From: a bacterium
GTDB lineage: Bacteria > BMS3Abin14
Length of the DNA: 19,661 bases
Assembly: GCA_029210545.1 (NCBI GenBank)
Contig: JARGFV010000042.1
Location: forward strand, 1-19,661
Direction: 5' to 3'
The first letter of the stretch is position 1, and each line of letters begins with the position of its first letter. The notes under the pieces were generated by a model, which saw only the letters and a list, made by a program, of their open reading frames with translations, did no database searches and was not told the DNA's origin. Made by a program: the position numbers and the translations under genes. Shown here piece by piece: positions 8,362-14,175 of the stretch.

Positions 8362-8797
8362 ACTCCCTCCTCACCCTGGCAGCCAGTTTGTGATCCATGT
8401 GGGTAGCCAGCCTGTCCTGGGCGGCATAGATGGCATCCGTTATCGTCCGGCATAGGTCGGCCACCGTCTTGGTGGCTCGTGCGGTATCTGTAAGTTCCCC
8501 ACGTTGGATCGCCAGCTCGAGTTCCATCTTCTGTGCCTTAAGCTCCTCAGTGACTGCTTTCCACTTCCAATAGTCCCCACCGTCACCTTTGTTATTGTCG
8601 TCCTTCCTGGATTTTGAGACATCTCTTTCTCGATATACTCCCTCAACCTCAGAGAGAGAATAAACTGGATGGCGGTATCCTTTAATTCGTCGTCCCTTGA
8701 TCCCGCGAGACACAATATATTTGTCGAGCTGAGGACGGCTGATTCCGAGGTGCTCGGCAATCGCGGATTTTGTAGTGAGGTCATTTGCTCTCGCCAT
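8288..8797 (-). CDS. Terminase small subunit, Nu1-like
   Basis: A 169-residue protein that would recognise the packaging site and deliver DNA to the large subunit. Residues about 8-50 form a helix-turn-helix with a wing (KSAIAEHLGISRPQLDKYI, then GYRHPVYSLSEVE). A long charged helix follows (YWKWKAVTEELKAQKMELEL), and a helical C-terminus contains DRLATHMDHKLAARVR. This is the DNA-binding head plus coiled-coil pattern of Nu1-type subunits, and the next gene is TerL. I start at the ATG at 8797; a GTG at 8815 is in frame. Neither has a clear ribosome site. Confidence 0.85.
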   Translation of the reverse strand: MARANDLTTKSAIAEHLGISRPQLDKYIVSRGIKGRRIKGYRHPVYSLSEVEGVYRERDVSKSRKDDNNKGDGGDYWKWKAVTEELKAQKMELELAIQRGELTDTARATKTVADLCRTITDAIYAAQDRLATHMDHKLAARVRREFDKAIETVSSSAKKAAETLAKTQR

Positions 8798-8897
8798 ATC
8801 ATGTGTAACTGTCACCCAAATTCAGGAGCCTGTGCCTGGCCAGGTTATGCGCTCGGCCGATCCGCATGGCGTGAGCGCTGGGAAGGACCCGCGATCA

Positions 8898-9065
8898 TCA
8901 CGGAAGAATATCCCCAAAGATAGAGATCCGCACCGATTGAAAGGCATCGATATAGTATATAGCCATCGGGTCTTCTTCCTTGTCTCGCTTGTTGCGCCAG
9001 AAATTTATGCACTCATCGAGATAGGACAACACTGCCTCCTCTGTGAAATCTACAGTCTTGCCCAT
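8898..9065 (-). CDS. Small conserved-looking phage protein, 55 aa
   Basis: This short gene reads MGKTVDFTEEAVLSYLDECI and ends YYIDAFQSVRISIFGDILP. The ATG at 9065 follows AGGAGG by about 10 bases and overlaps the end of the upstream 53-residue gene region. Composition is ordinary protein: an amphipathic helix with a Trp (NFWRNKRDKEED) and a hydrophobic C-terminal helix. Small proteins with a YYIDAFQS-like ending are often seen before terminase genes in temperate phages of Gram-negative hosts. Function unknown. It is about 100 bases upstream of the small terminase. Confidence 0.65.
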   Translation of the reverse strand: MGKTVDFTEEAVLSYLDECINFWRNKRDKEEDPMAIYYIDAFQSVRISIFGDILP

Positions 9066-9066
9066 G

Positions 9067-9228
9067 TCAACCAAACCTCCTCACCACCACGATCCGCCAG
9101 GCGAACCATAGTCTCTGCCTGAGAGGTAGGGCGGCGATCTCCCTGAGGGCATCGAGAGTAACCTTCAGTTTCTTCTTCTCGAACTTCTTCAGCTGTCTGC
9201 GGATCCGCTTGATCTTTCGCCCACTCAC
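9067..9228 (-). CDS. Small basic phage protein, 53 aa
   Basis: A gene starting at GTG 9228, overlapping the upstream stop as GTGA. It reads SGRKIKRIRRQLKKFEKKKL after the start and ends LRQRLWFAWRIVVVRRFG. The N-terminal half is strongly basic and helical, which fits nucleic-acid binding. The C-terminal helix is hydrophobic with two Trp residues and could touch membrane. The coupling on both sides makes it a likely real gene despite its size. No function can be assigned. Confidence 0.65.
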   Translation of the reverse strand: MSGRKIKRIRRQLKKFEKKKLKVTLDALREIAALPLRQRLWFAWRIVVVRRFG

Positions 9229-9446
9229 CTCACCAATCCCTCCAGGTCCTTGATTGCCTCACGGTGTCCACGGACCTTTGCCCTTAGTCTCTTCTGGGTG
9301 TTCCTGCAGTCGTGTGTCCTGACCTTAGAACATGAGCACCGTCCATATGCATGGTTACTGAGCGTTTCGTTCACATCCTTCTTGCGCTGGGTGAGGATCT
9401 CGATGGCAGTCACCAGCTTGTCCTGGTCGTACTCCCCCCTACTCAT
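9225..9446 (-). CDS. Small charged protein with Cys/His cluster
   Basis: A 73-residue protein. Residues 1-30 form a charged helix (MSRGEYDQDKLVTAIEILTQ). A Cys/His patch follows (CSCSKVRTHDC, about residues 37-47), then a basic helix (RLRAKVRGHREAIKDLEGLV). The patch could bind one metal ion. ATG 9446 overlaps the upstream stop (ATGA), and AGGA lies 8 bases before it. It sits in a run of four small coupled genes between the gpZ-like gene and TerS. Function unknown. Confidence 0.7.
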   Translation of the reverse strand: MSRGEYDQDKLVTAIEILTQRKKDVNETLSNHAYGRCSCSKVRTHDCRNTQKRLRAKVRGHREAIKDLEGLVR

Positions 9447-9622
9447 GGCTGCATCCTCTTCCTCAACGGACAGATATCAGGGTTGTCCTCGCGGAACGCA
9501 CGCTTCACCATCCAGTGGTCCTGATCGGCATCCGCTAATCCTCTGTGCTCCATGATACAGATCTCCTCACCGCGCCAGTTGTCGTAATGATCGCACTGGT
9601 CGCAGGATGTCATGAGGCACAT
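9443..9622 (-). CDS. Small Cys-rich protein, 59 aa
   Basis: The frame reads MCLMTSCDQCDHYDNWRGEE, later ICIMEHRG, and ends DNPDICPLRKRMQP. Cysteines at 2, 7, 10, 22 and 51 suggest a small zinc- or iron-binding knuckle. Start ATG 9622 lies a few bases after the gpZ-like stop; an alternative ATG is three codons later. Its stop overlaps the next start as ATGA, which supports the reading frame. No family recognised. Confidence 0.65.
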   Translation of the reverse strand: MCLMTSCDQCDHYDNWRGEEICIMEHRGLADADQDHWMVKRAFREDNPDICPLRKRMQP

Positions 9623-9625
9623 GCA

Positions 9626-10201
9626 TCACCGCCTCTTCATTAACCTGTCCAGGTTGCGGGTAAACTCACGGTCGAACTGATCGGTGGCGCGCTTCTCCAT
9701 CCGCCGGCGCACTTTGTCGTTATCCGCCATCTTGAACACTGACGGCCCCGTGAGGCGCTTGATCGGAAGTCTGGTGCGGCCCACGCGTTTGAAGATGGCC
9801 ATGTTGCCGGCGGCTCCAACACCTGCGCCTGCCTTCATTCTCCCGGGGAACGCACCGACCACAGGCTTGAGGCCTCCAGCCTTCTTCACGCGGACACGCA
9901 CGCCGGCCACACCTTTTTTCCTGGTCCTCGATGCCCTGTGCTGGAATTTCACCAAGGAGATCTTCCGTGTGGTTCCTGAGACCTGAAACCTCAGGTTTGA
10001 TTCCGATGCCGTATAGCTCTTGACTCCATCCCTCACGTCCGCGCGCTTGATGGTGTACTCCTCACGGATCCCCCGGTCCATTTCCGTGACCACACCCTTG
10101 CCGGTACGGTTCAGCGCCATACTCGCGGCCCTTCTCACCTTCCGGATATCCGGGAGTCGCAGCATGGCCTGCTTCACGCCCTTGACATCGATGGAGATCA
10201 T
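9626..10201 (-). CDS. Minor tail protein, lambda gpZ-like
   Basis: A 191-residue, very basic protein starting MISIDVKGVKQAMLRLPDIR, with AGGAGG 6 bases before the ATG at 10201. An extension to 10216 is possible but has no better site. The N-terminal helical part with SMALNRTGKGVVTEMDRGI and EYTIKRADVRDGVK matches the gpZ minor tail family. The middle is rich in Gly, Arg and Lys, and the C-terminus is helical (RRRMEKRATDQFDREFTRNL). gpZ acts in tail completion and joining to the head. Its place upstream of the small terminase, far from other tail genes, is unusual. Confidence 0.85.
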   Translation of the reverse strand: MISIDVKGVKQAMLRLPDIRKVRRAASMALNRTGKGVVTEMDRGIREEYTIKRADVRDGVKSYTASESNLRFQVSGTTRKISLVKFQHRASRTRKKGVAGVRVRVKKAGGLKPVVGAFPGRMKAGAGVGAAGNMAIFKRVGRTRLPIKRLTGPSVFKMADNDKVRRRMEKRATDQFDREFTRNLDRLMKRR

Positions 10202-10270
10202 GACGCCTCCTCCCACTCGTAACCCTTCGTGTCGCTCAAAAACGTGCTAGGAATTTTAGCTTTCTTCACG

Positions 10271-11182
10271 TCATCCACCAGCCTTTCCAAGCAGGTCGCT
10301 GATGTCCACCAGATCACCGCTCTTTTGCTTCTCGTGCTCGCCCATGTGCCGCTCCTCCCGGACGTTCTGTCGGTGCAACTTCAGCCGGTCGGTTGAGAAC
10401 GCCCATAGGTCATCGACGGGATTCTTGGCCTCAAGGAGGTCATCGAAGACACGGATGTAGGCCTCTGCAGGGTATTCGGTGGAATTGTTCTTGGAGGTCT
10501 TCTGGATGAAAAGGTACGCCCACTTGTCGCTCTGCAGGTCGAATTTATCCTTGATGGCGTAGGCCTGCTCCTTAATCCGCAGCAGAGCCTCGTTGTTCTC
10601 CTGGTCCTCGATTCTGAGGGAGGGGCCCGCCGCAGGCGGAGTGCTTTTAATATCTTTAGGTTTAGGAGATGGTTGGTAAGGAGATGGAGATGGAGACGGG
10701 GCATTGCTACTTTCCGAATCGGGCATTGCTAAATTATGCTCGGGGCATTGCTCAAGCATGCCCGTAGCATTACTACTAGCATCCGGTGAGCATTCTCCAT
10801 TTATGCTACTAATATGTTTTTCCTGTGCTCCCCACCGTGCCCTGGCAGCCATCTTGGCCTTATCAGAGCGTTGTTTTGCTCCGGCGGCCCATGGGTTGTG
10901 CTCCTCCCAATCATGGACAGCGTAGTGCTCGCACTTGTCGAGGAATTTTGTGGAAACCAGGGTTGTGACAAGGTCGGCCGCGTCGCCGTCCCACCCGGCG
11001 GCGATGGCGATGTCCTCCTCATCCATGCCGGTGAGGATCCCCTCGGGCTTGTTCTCGGCTGTGTATACCCACAGCTGGATCAATGCCAGAGCAGCCTCCG
11101 GCCCCAGCTTGCGTTTCAACTTGATCGTCTTGTTATGGCTGAAAAAGCCTATCGAGATCCTGATGTCAGTGTTTTTTGCCAC
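10271..11182 (-). CDS. Replication protein, replisome-organiser/helicase-loader type
   Basis: A 303-residue protein starting at GTG 11182, with GGGGTG 5 bases upstream. Residues 1 to about 118 form a winged-helix domain typical of phage replication initiators (DIRISIGFFSHNKTIKLKRK, LALIQLWVYTAENKPEGILT, YAVHDWEEHNPWAAGA, ending in a basic AKMAARARWG). Residues about 120-190 are a disordered Ser/Pro-rich linker. The C-terminal helical part (YAIKDKFDLQSDKWAYLFIQ) resembles DnaD-like or loader tails. It would bind the origin and recruit host helicase. No separate helicase gene is seen, so host DnaB recruitment is inferred. Confidence 0.8.
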   Translation of the reverse strand: MAKNTDIRISIGFFSHNKTIKLKRKLGPEAALALIQLWVYTAENKPEGILTGMDEEDIAIAAGWDGDAADLVTTLVSTKFLDKCEHYAVHDWEEHNPWAAGAKQRSDKAKMAARARWGAQEKHISSINGECSPDASSNATGMLEQCPEHNLAMPDSESSNAPSPSPSPYQPSPKPKDIKSTPPAAGPSLRIEDQENNEALLRIKEQAYAIKDKFDLQSDKWAYLFIQKTSKNNSTEYPAEAYIRVFDDLLEAKNPVDDLWAFSTDRLKLHRQNVREERHMGEHEKQKSGDLVDISDLLGKAGG

Positions 11183-11185
11183 CCG

Positions 11186-11365
11186 TCACCCCCCGAGGTT
11201 TTCCTTGCGGATCTTGCACCGGTTAATCTTCGCTTGGCTGCATGTGTTCGCGCAGAAGCCAGGCTGGATCCAGTTGCCCCTCCGCTTCTCAGTACAACGA
11301 AACCAGGCGCCCTCATCGGCCCTGGCCTGGAAATGTTTTTCTACTGTCAGCGCTGTTTGTCCCAT
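11186..11365 (-). CDS. Small protein with four cysteines, possible zinc binding
   Basis: A 59-residue protein starting at ATG 11365, 4 bases after GGAGGT. An upstream GTG is in frame but less well placed. It reads MGQTALTVEKHFQARADEGA and has Cys at 24, 38, 42 and 50 (FCANTCSQAKINRC). The spacing could hold one zinc ion. It overlaps the 3' end of the membrane-protein gene by 53 bases, and its stop lies 3 bases before the replication gene start. Probably an early regulatory or replication accessory protein; no family recognised. Confidence 0.65.
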   Translation of the reverse strand: MGQTALTVEKHFQARADEGAWFRCTEKRRGNWIQPGFCANTCSQAKINRCKIRKENLGG

Positions 11366-11591
11366 ACACACCTCCACTGAGTCCGAAAGCGTTGATCATC
11401 TCAGCCTGGTGGAGCATCGTCGCCCTGTAGGCGCGCCCCATCATGGTGAGTGAGTCGTTCTGCTCCTGGTTAACGGCGGACTGGCCGCGAATGGTGATGC
11501 TCATTTCAACGACCACCGCGTGCAGCACCATTATCCAAAAAACCAATACCAACACCAAGCAGGCGATCAGTGCGTCAGCCCTGCTAATCAT
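11313..11591 (-). CDS. Small membrane protein, single N-terminal TM
   Basis: A 92-residue protein. Residues about 7-29 are strongly hydrophobic (LIACLVLVLVFWIMVLHAVV), followed by a Gln/Asn/Met-rich polar helix (NQEQNDSLTMMGRAYRATML). One membrane-anchored helix with a cytoplasmic or periplasmic tail is likely. ATG 11591 follows AAAGGAGGAG by about 10 bases. It lies between the CII-like regulator and the replication gene. Function unknown; exclusion, replication anchoring and lysis timing are all possible. Confidence 0.7.
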   Translation of the reverse strand: MISRADALIACLVLVLVFWIMVLHAVVVEMSITIRGQSAVNQEQNDSLTMMGRAYRATMLHQAEMINAFGLSGGVYGTNSADSRKTFPGQGR

Positions 11592-11616
11592 GTGACAAGC
11601 TCTCCTCCTTTAAGTC

Positions 11617-11648
11617 GGGGAGGGGTCGTTGGGGGCCGACCCCTCCCC
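11617..11648. promoter_or_regulatory. Perfect 12-bp GC hairpin in the leftward operon
   Basis: GGGGAGGGGTCG at 11617-11628 pairs exactly with CGACCCCTCCCC at 11637-11648 around an 8-base loop. A second hairpin (CCCGGT / ACCGGG, 11660-11665 with 11673-11678) lies beside it. Both are between the CII-like stop and the next gene on the minus strand. No T-tract follows on either strand, so an ordinary intrinsic terminator is not supported. They may pause polymerase, protect mRNA or limit read-through. Confidence 0.6.
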
Positions 11649-11686
11649 TGGGGGTGCATCCCGGTTGGTTAGACCGGGCTTGGGGG

Positions 11687-12091
11687 TCACATGATATCTG
11701 TGAACAGCGGTTCCAGGCCGCGCTCCCGGATCTTTTTCATGAGGCGAGCGAGCTCTTCTTCGGGGGTGAGGGTGCGCTTCTTCTCAGGTGGGTTGTAGCC
11801 GGCGGCCTCACACAAAAAACCGACCACTTCGCTCATAAAGAGGTCGGGGTTCTCCAGGACCAGGGCGGGGATGTGGTGGGTCTTGAAGCGCTTCTGTTCG
11901 CCGTTGGTGTTTAGGATCTCGGACAGGTAACTGTAGGAGACATCGAGGATGGAGGCCAGGTCCTGGCGGTCGATGGAGTGGGCCACACCTTTGAAGCGAC
12001 GGTCCAATTCGGCGGCGAGAACCTTGTTTCGTGTGGCCCGCTCCTGTATCTCCAGATCCCTAAAAGCCATTTGGGTACCGTTTTTCACCAT
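11687..12091 (-). CDS. CII-like phage regulator
   Basis: A 134-residue protein. ATG 12091 follows AAGGAGG by 5 bases, a strong site. The central part RQDLASILDVSYSYLSEILN (about residues 42-62) is a helix-turn-helix, followed by HIPALVLENPDLFMSEVVGF, which resembles the CII/CP76-type regulators of P2-like and other prophages. The C-terminus is charged (RTLTPEEELARLMKKIRERG). It is the second gene on the leftward transcript, after the Cro-like gene, where CII-type activators usually sit. Regulatory role likely; exact target unknown. Confidence 0.7.
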   Translation of the reverse strand: MVKNGTQMAFRDLEIQERATRNKVLAAELDRRFKGVAHSIDRQDLASILDVSYSYLSEILNTNGEQKRFKTHHIPALVLENPDLFMSEVVGFLCEAAGYNPPEKKRTLTPEEELARLMKKIRERGLEPLFTDIM

Positions 12092-12105
12092 GCCGGCCTC
12101 CTTGA

Positions 12106-12165
12106 TTACGCCGAGTTACGCCTAATAACTTATTAAAACTCCTGTTTATGTTATTAGCGTTACGG
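12106..12165. promoter_or_regulatory. TTACGCC direct repeats and inverted repeat upstream of CII-like gene
   Basis: TTACGCC occurs at 12106-12112 and 12116-12122, exactly 10 bases apart, so both face the same side of the helix. TTACGG follows at 12160-12165. CTAATAAC (12122-12129) also pairs with GTTATTAG (12150-12157). On the minus strand a weak promoter, GTGAAA then 17 bases then TAATAA, overlaps this area. Direct repeats one turn apart resemble CII-type or other activator sites. Function is inferred. Confidence 0.4.
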
Positions 12166-12210
12166 TAATTTTTTTTCACCCTGACTACGACAAAACTACG
12201 CTTCCATCCG

Positions 12211-12432
12211 CTATTCATTGGTGAAAATATCAGGGCGAAGATCAATGGCGCGCACCCGGCCTCCGGTGTGCCGCTCGATCTCCTTAGCGCGTTTTGGTGA
12301 GGTGAGAATGTGTCCGGATGCAACTTGGTCGATGGTATTCCTGGAACTGCCAATGGCGAGAGCCAAAGCACTGCGATCAATGCCAGAAAATCTCTCACGG
12401 AGCTTCACCTTATCAAGAAATGATGTGTTCAT
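12211..12432 (-). CDS. Cro/YdaS-like helix-turn-helix repressor
   Basis: A 73-residue protein, MNTSFLDKVKLRERFSGIDR onwards. DRSALALAIGSSRNTIDQVASG (about residues 19-40) is a compact helix-turn-helix of the Cro/YdaS type, followed by SPKRAKEIERHTGG, the usual fourth and fifth helices. It is first on the leftward lytic transcript and divergent from the CI-like repressor, as Cro is. The ATG lies 6 bases after the -10 box of a strong promoter and has no Shine-Dalgarno, so the message may be leaderless. Confidence 0.85.
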   Translation of the reverse strand: MNTSFLDKVKLRERFSGIDRSALALAIGSSRNTIDQVASGHILTSPKRAKEIERHTGGRVRAIDLRPDIFTNE

Positions 12433-12438
12433 ACCCGT

Positions 12439-12467
12439 TTATTAGTGTAGCTCTAAGGAAAAGTCAA
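12439..12467 (-). promoter_or_regulatory. Leftward lytic promoter (PR-like)
   Basis: On the minus strand TTGACT (12467-12462), a 17-base spacer and TAATAA (12444-12439) give a near-consensus sigma-70 promoter. The start codon of the Cro-like gene is 6 bases downstream of the -10 box, so transcription should begin at or next to the A of the ATG. This would be the main promoter for the whole leftward operon. Confidence 0.75.
12442..12456. promoter_or_regulatory. Candidate repressor operator 1
   Basis: TTAGTGTAGCTCTAA is an imperfect dyad with half-sites TTAGTG and, on the other strand, TTAGAG. It covers the -10 box and spacer of the leftward promoter, so a bound repressor would block it. Confidence 0.45.
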
Positions 12468-12472
12468 GGAGT

Positions 12473-12487
12473 TTAGAGTGACACTCC
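12473..12487. promoter_or_regulatory. Candidate repressor operator 2
   Basis: TTAGAGTGACACTCC contains the perfect dyad GAGTG-A-CACTC (12476-12486) and shares the TTAG(A/T)G half-site with operator 1. Their centres are 31 bases apart, about three helical turns, which suits cooperative binding. It lies just upstream of the leftward -35 box and near the start of the rightward repressor gene. Confidence 0.45.
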
Positions 12488-12523
12488 ATTTTAATTTGCG
12501 TAGCTAGGGTTCATTATTTAGAC

Positions 12524-12913
12524 ATGGAAGAGCGGGATCTCCGAAAAAGGGTTGCATTAAACTTTAAAAGGTTGAGGAAGGAAAGGGCGTGGACACAGGC
12601 CAAGGCGGCCGAAATTGGCGCGGTTGATTCCAGTTATATCGGACAAATAGAAACAGCCCAAATAACCTTTGGAACCAAGGCACAGATGAAGTGGGCATCC
12701 ATTTTTCGTGTGGACGTTTCTGAGTTTTTGGCTCCCGAAAAGTCCATGTCCATGGTTGGCTCCGTAGCGGCAGACGGTATTACCTTTTATCACGCCGACA
12801 AGGCACTAAATGGCCTGACTAATGACGAGGTAGAGCTGCTCGAGTGCTACCGGCAGATGCCTGAGGATAAAAGGAAGCATCTGCTGGCGACAGCAAGGCT
12901 TATTAAAGAGTAG
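12524..12913 (+). CDS. CI-like repressor, XRE family, no autocleavage domain
   Basis: A 129-residue protein. Residues about 7-67 form an XRE helix-turn-helix (VALNFKRLRKERAWTQAKAA, IGAVDSSYIGQIETAQITFG, ending in VDVSEFL). The C-terminal half is short and helical (ALNGLTNDEVELLECYRQMP) and lacks the Ser/Lys peptidase fold of LexA-type repressors. It faces the Cro-like gene across a 91-base control region. No Shine-Dalgarno lies upstream, so its message may also be leaderless. It would hold the lysogenic state. Induction cannot be by RecA-stimulated self-cleavage, so another route is expected. Confidence 0.85.
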   Translation: MEERDLRKRVALNFKRLRKERAWTQAKAAEIGAVDSSYIGQIETAQITFGTKAQMKWASIFRVDVSEFLAPEKSMSMVGSVAADGITFYHADKALNGLTNDEVELLECYRQMPEDKRKHLLATARLIKE

Positions 12914-12922
12914 GGGGTAAAA

Positions 12923-13462
12923 ATGATATATGTTGGTTTGTGGATGGTTGCCGCTTTTATATCTGCAATTGTGGCTAACAACAAAAACAGGAGTGGGGTG
13001 CTCTGGTTCTTCTTTACTATCCTTTTTGCCCCACTGGTCCTTGTGGCCTTGGTAATGCCAAAGGTAGAGAAAAAAGTGGCTCAAACAACCCAAACGGGTG
13101 AGGCCTCCCGGGAGGTTGTTGTGGAAACCGTGGAAGGCGGTAAGGTCGTGACTGTTCGCATGCCGGCTGAAATTAAATGTCCCATGTGTGCGGAAATCAT
13201 AAAAGGTGAAGCTTTAAAGTGCCGATTCTGTGGTCACGACCTGAGTGAGTGGAGAGAAGAGTATATTGAAAAAAACAAAGACTCATTAATTCTGATTGAC
13301 CATGGTCACGAGAATCTGGATCCGGACAACATGCTCAGGACTGCTGACTACCACAATTCGAATGGCAACTCACAAAAAGCCGCCGCTTATTACAGGCTGA
13401 TACTTCAGAAGTATCCAGAAACTGAGCACGCAGAGATAGCACAAAAGTCACTGTCGGGATGA
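12923..13462 (+). CDS. Lysogeny-operon membrane protein with zinc ribbon and TPR-like tail
   Basis: A 179-residue protein in three parts. Residues 3-19 and 26-45 are two membrane segments resembling superinfection-immunity proteins (SGVLWFFFTILFAPLVLVAL). Residues 86-103 are a four-Cys zinc ribbon (CPMC and CRFC). Residues about 135-176 are a TPR-like helical hairpin (ADYHNSNGNSQKAAAYYRLI). AGGGGG lies 5 bases before the ATG, and the gene starts 9 bases after the repressor stop. It should be expressed in lysogens, so a role in exclusion or host modification is plausible but not shown. It looks AT-richer than nearby late genes. Confidence 0.8.
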   Translation: MIYVGLWMVAAFISAIVANNKNRSGVLWFFFTILFAPLVLVALVMPKVEKKVAQTTQTGEASREVVVETVEGGKVVTVRMPAEIKCPMCAEIIKGEALKCRFCGHDLSEWREEYIEKNKDSLILIDHGHENLDPDNMLRTADYHNSNGNSQKAAAYYRLILQKYPETEHAEIAQKSLSG

Positions 13463-13914
13463 AGATACCTGCCTGGCCGCTGGTCACAGTGTTGTTTTTT
13501 CTTTTCCCTGCCTGCCACCTTGCCACTACAGGTGATCTTACCAGAATCCGCAGTGAGATCCGGGACGATGTCCGGGAGGAGATCCGTGATCGGGAGGACC
13601 GCCAGGCGGAGCTCGTAGCCGGCAAAGTGGCCGCGCGGATCCCCGCGGAGCCAGGACTCGCTGGCATGATCGCCGCGGTCCCCACATGGGGATGGTATGG
13701 GCTGGAGTTCTTCCTGGTCACCGGGTTCTTCATGGTCAACATGGTAGTCGCTTCCTGGAGGGATGTCCGTCTGGCCAGGATCACCAGGGACGAGATAGGT
13801 GCCCTCACCCTGGTGGAGATGATAGTGCAGAATATCCTGAGCAGGAGGGCGAACCCAATGGAGGACCCGGAACCACCAGAAGATAATGGACCACAGTTGA
13901 GGGTGATAAAATAG
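13459..13914 (+). CDS. Membrane-anchored coiled-coil protein of lysogeny operon
   Basis: A 151-residue protein whose ATG overlaps the previous stop (ATGA). The N-terminus is a signal-like hydrophobic stretch ending LFPACHL. Cys19 could be lipidated, but the lipobox is imperfect. Residues about 25-55 are a highly charged coiled coil (RIRSEIRDDVREEIRDREDR). A membrane segment follows near 79-98 (WYGLEFFLVTGFFMVNMVVA). The C-terminus is polar and Pro-rich. It shares a transcript with the repressor, so lysogenic expression is expected. It may work with the preceding membrane protein. Function unknown. Confidence 0.75.
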   Translation: MKIPAWPLVTVLFFLFPACHLATTGDLTRIRSEIRDDVREEIRDREDRQAELVAGKVAARIPAEPGLAGMIAAVPTWGWYGLEFFLVTGFFMVNMVVASWRDVRLARITRDEIGALTLVEMIVQNILSRRANPMEDPEPPEDNGPQLRVIK

Positions 13915-13955
13915 AGTTCAAAATATTCCCAGATTATTCCTGAAAATATTCCTGT

Positions 13956-13978
13956 GGCCCCACTCGAGGCCTTTTGTT
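13956..13978 (+). terminator. Possible terminator of lysogeny operon
   Basis: GGCC at 13956-13959 and 13968-13971 can pair around 8 bases and is followed by TTTTGTTT. The stem is short, so this is a weak candidate. Its position, 42 bases after the last lysogeny gene and before the next promoter, is right. Confidence 0.35.
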
Positions 13979-14013
13979 TGGGGTGATACTTTAGCGCCCC
14001 TCTAATTTTATCC

Positions 14014-14042
14014 TTGACAGTTCCTTAGTATTGCCCTAATAT
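14014..14042 (+). promoter_or_regulatory. Rightward early promoter (PL-like)
   Basis: TTGACA, a 17-base spacer and TAATAT form a near-perfect sigma-70 promoter, with a predicted start near 14049. It should drive the operon from 14280 to the integrase. No clear copy of the operator dyads found at 12442-12487 overlaps it. Confidence 0.85.
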
Positions 14043-14048
14043 TCAGCC

Positions 14049-14175
14049 CATGAAGGTCGGAGCTCAACACCCCATTTCTTCTGTTTTCCAATATCGTGGG
14101 TTCTGCGGTTCCCGAGTTCCGACCTCCTTCCGCAGACCCACACCCCCGGGGGAGCCATGCTCTCCTGGGGTTTTT
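14049..14175 (+). ncRNA. Structured leader or small RNA ending in a terminator
   Basis: From the predicted start of the early promoter to the T-tract is about 125 bases with no convincing gene. GGTCGGAGCTC (14055-14065) pairs with GAGTTCCGACC (14114-14124), 11 pairs with one G-T. TCTGCGG (14102-14108) pairs with CCGCAGA (14130-14136). These two stems cross, so they are either alternatives or a pseudoknot. The terminator stem follows. The arrangement suits an attenuator, an antitermination leader or a free small RNA. Two more hairpins lie after it (14197-14225 and 14231-14246), then the first gene. Together with the promoter this fills the gene-free stretch 13915-14279. Confidence 0.55.
14144..14175 (+). 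terminator. Intrinsic terminator in early leader
   Basis: CCCCGGGGGAG (14144-14154) pairs with CTCTCCTGGGG (14160-14170) along all 11 positions, two of them G-T, around the loop CCATG. TTTTT follows at 14171-14175. It lies about 100 bases after the early promoter start and before any early gene, so expression of the operon should need read-through. Confidence 0.75.

Noticed and set aside
10198-10290. 30-codon minus-strand frame between replication and gpZ-like genes (TTG start, ATGA overlap with the gpZ-like start)
   Set aside because: Coupling is suggestive, but there is no ribosome site and the frame is too short to support alone.
12169-12176. T8 tract on the plus strand as a terminator
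   Set aside because: No GC-rich stem precedes it and no plus-strand gene runs into it.
12060-12398. 112-codon minus-strand frame overlapping the Cro-like and CII-like genes
   Set aside because: Crosses the AT-rich control gap and is out of frame with both clear HTH genes.
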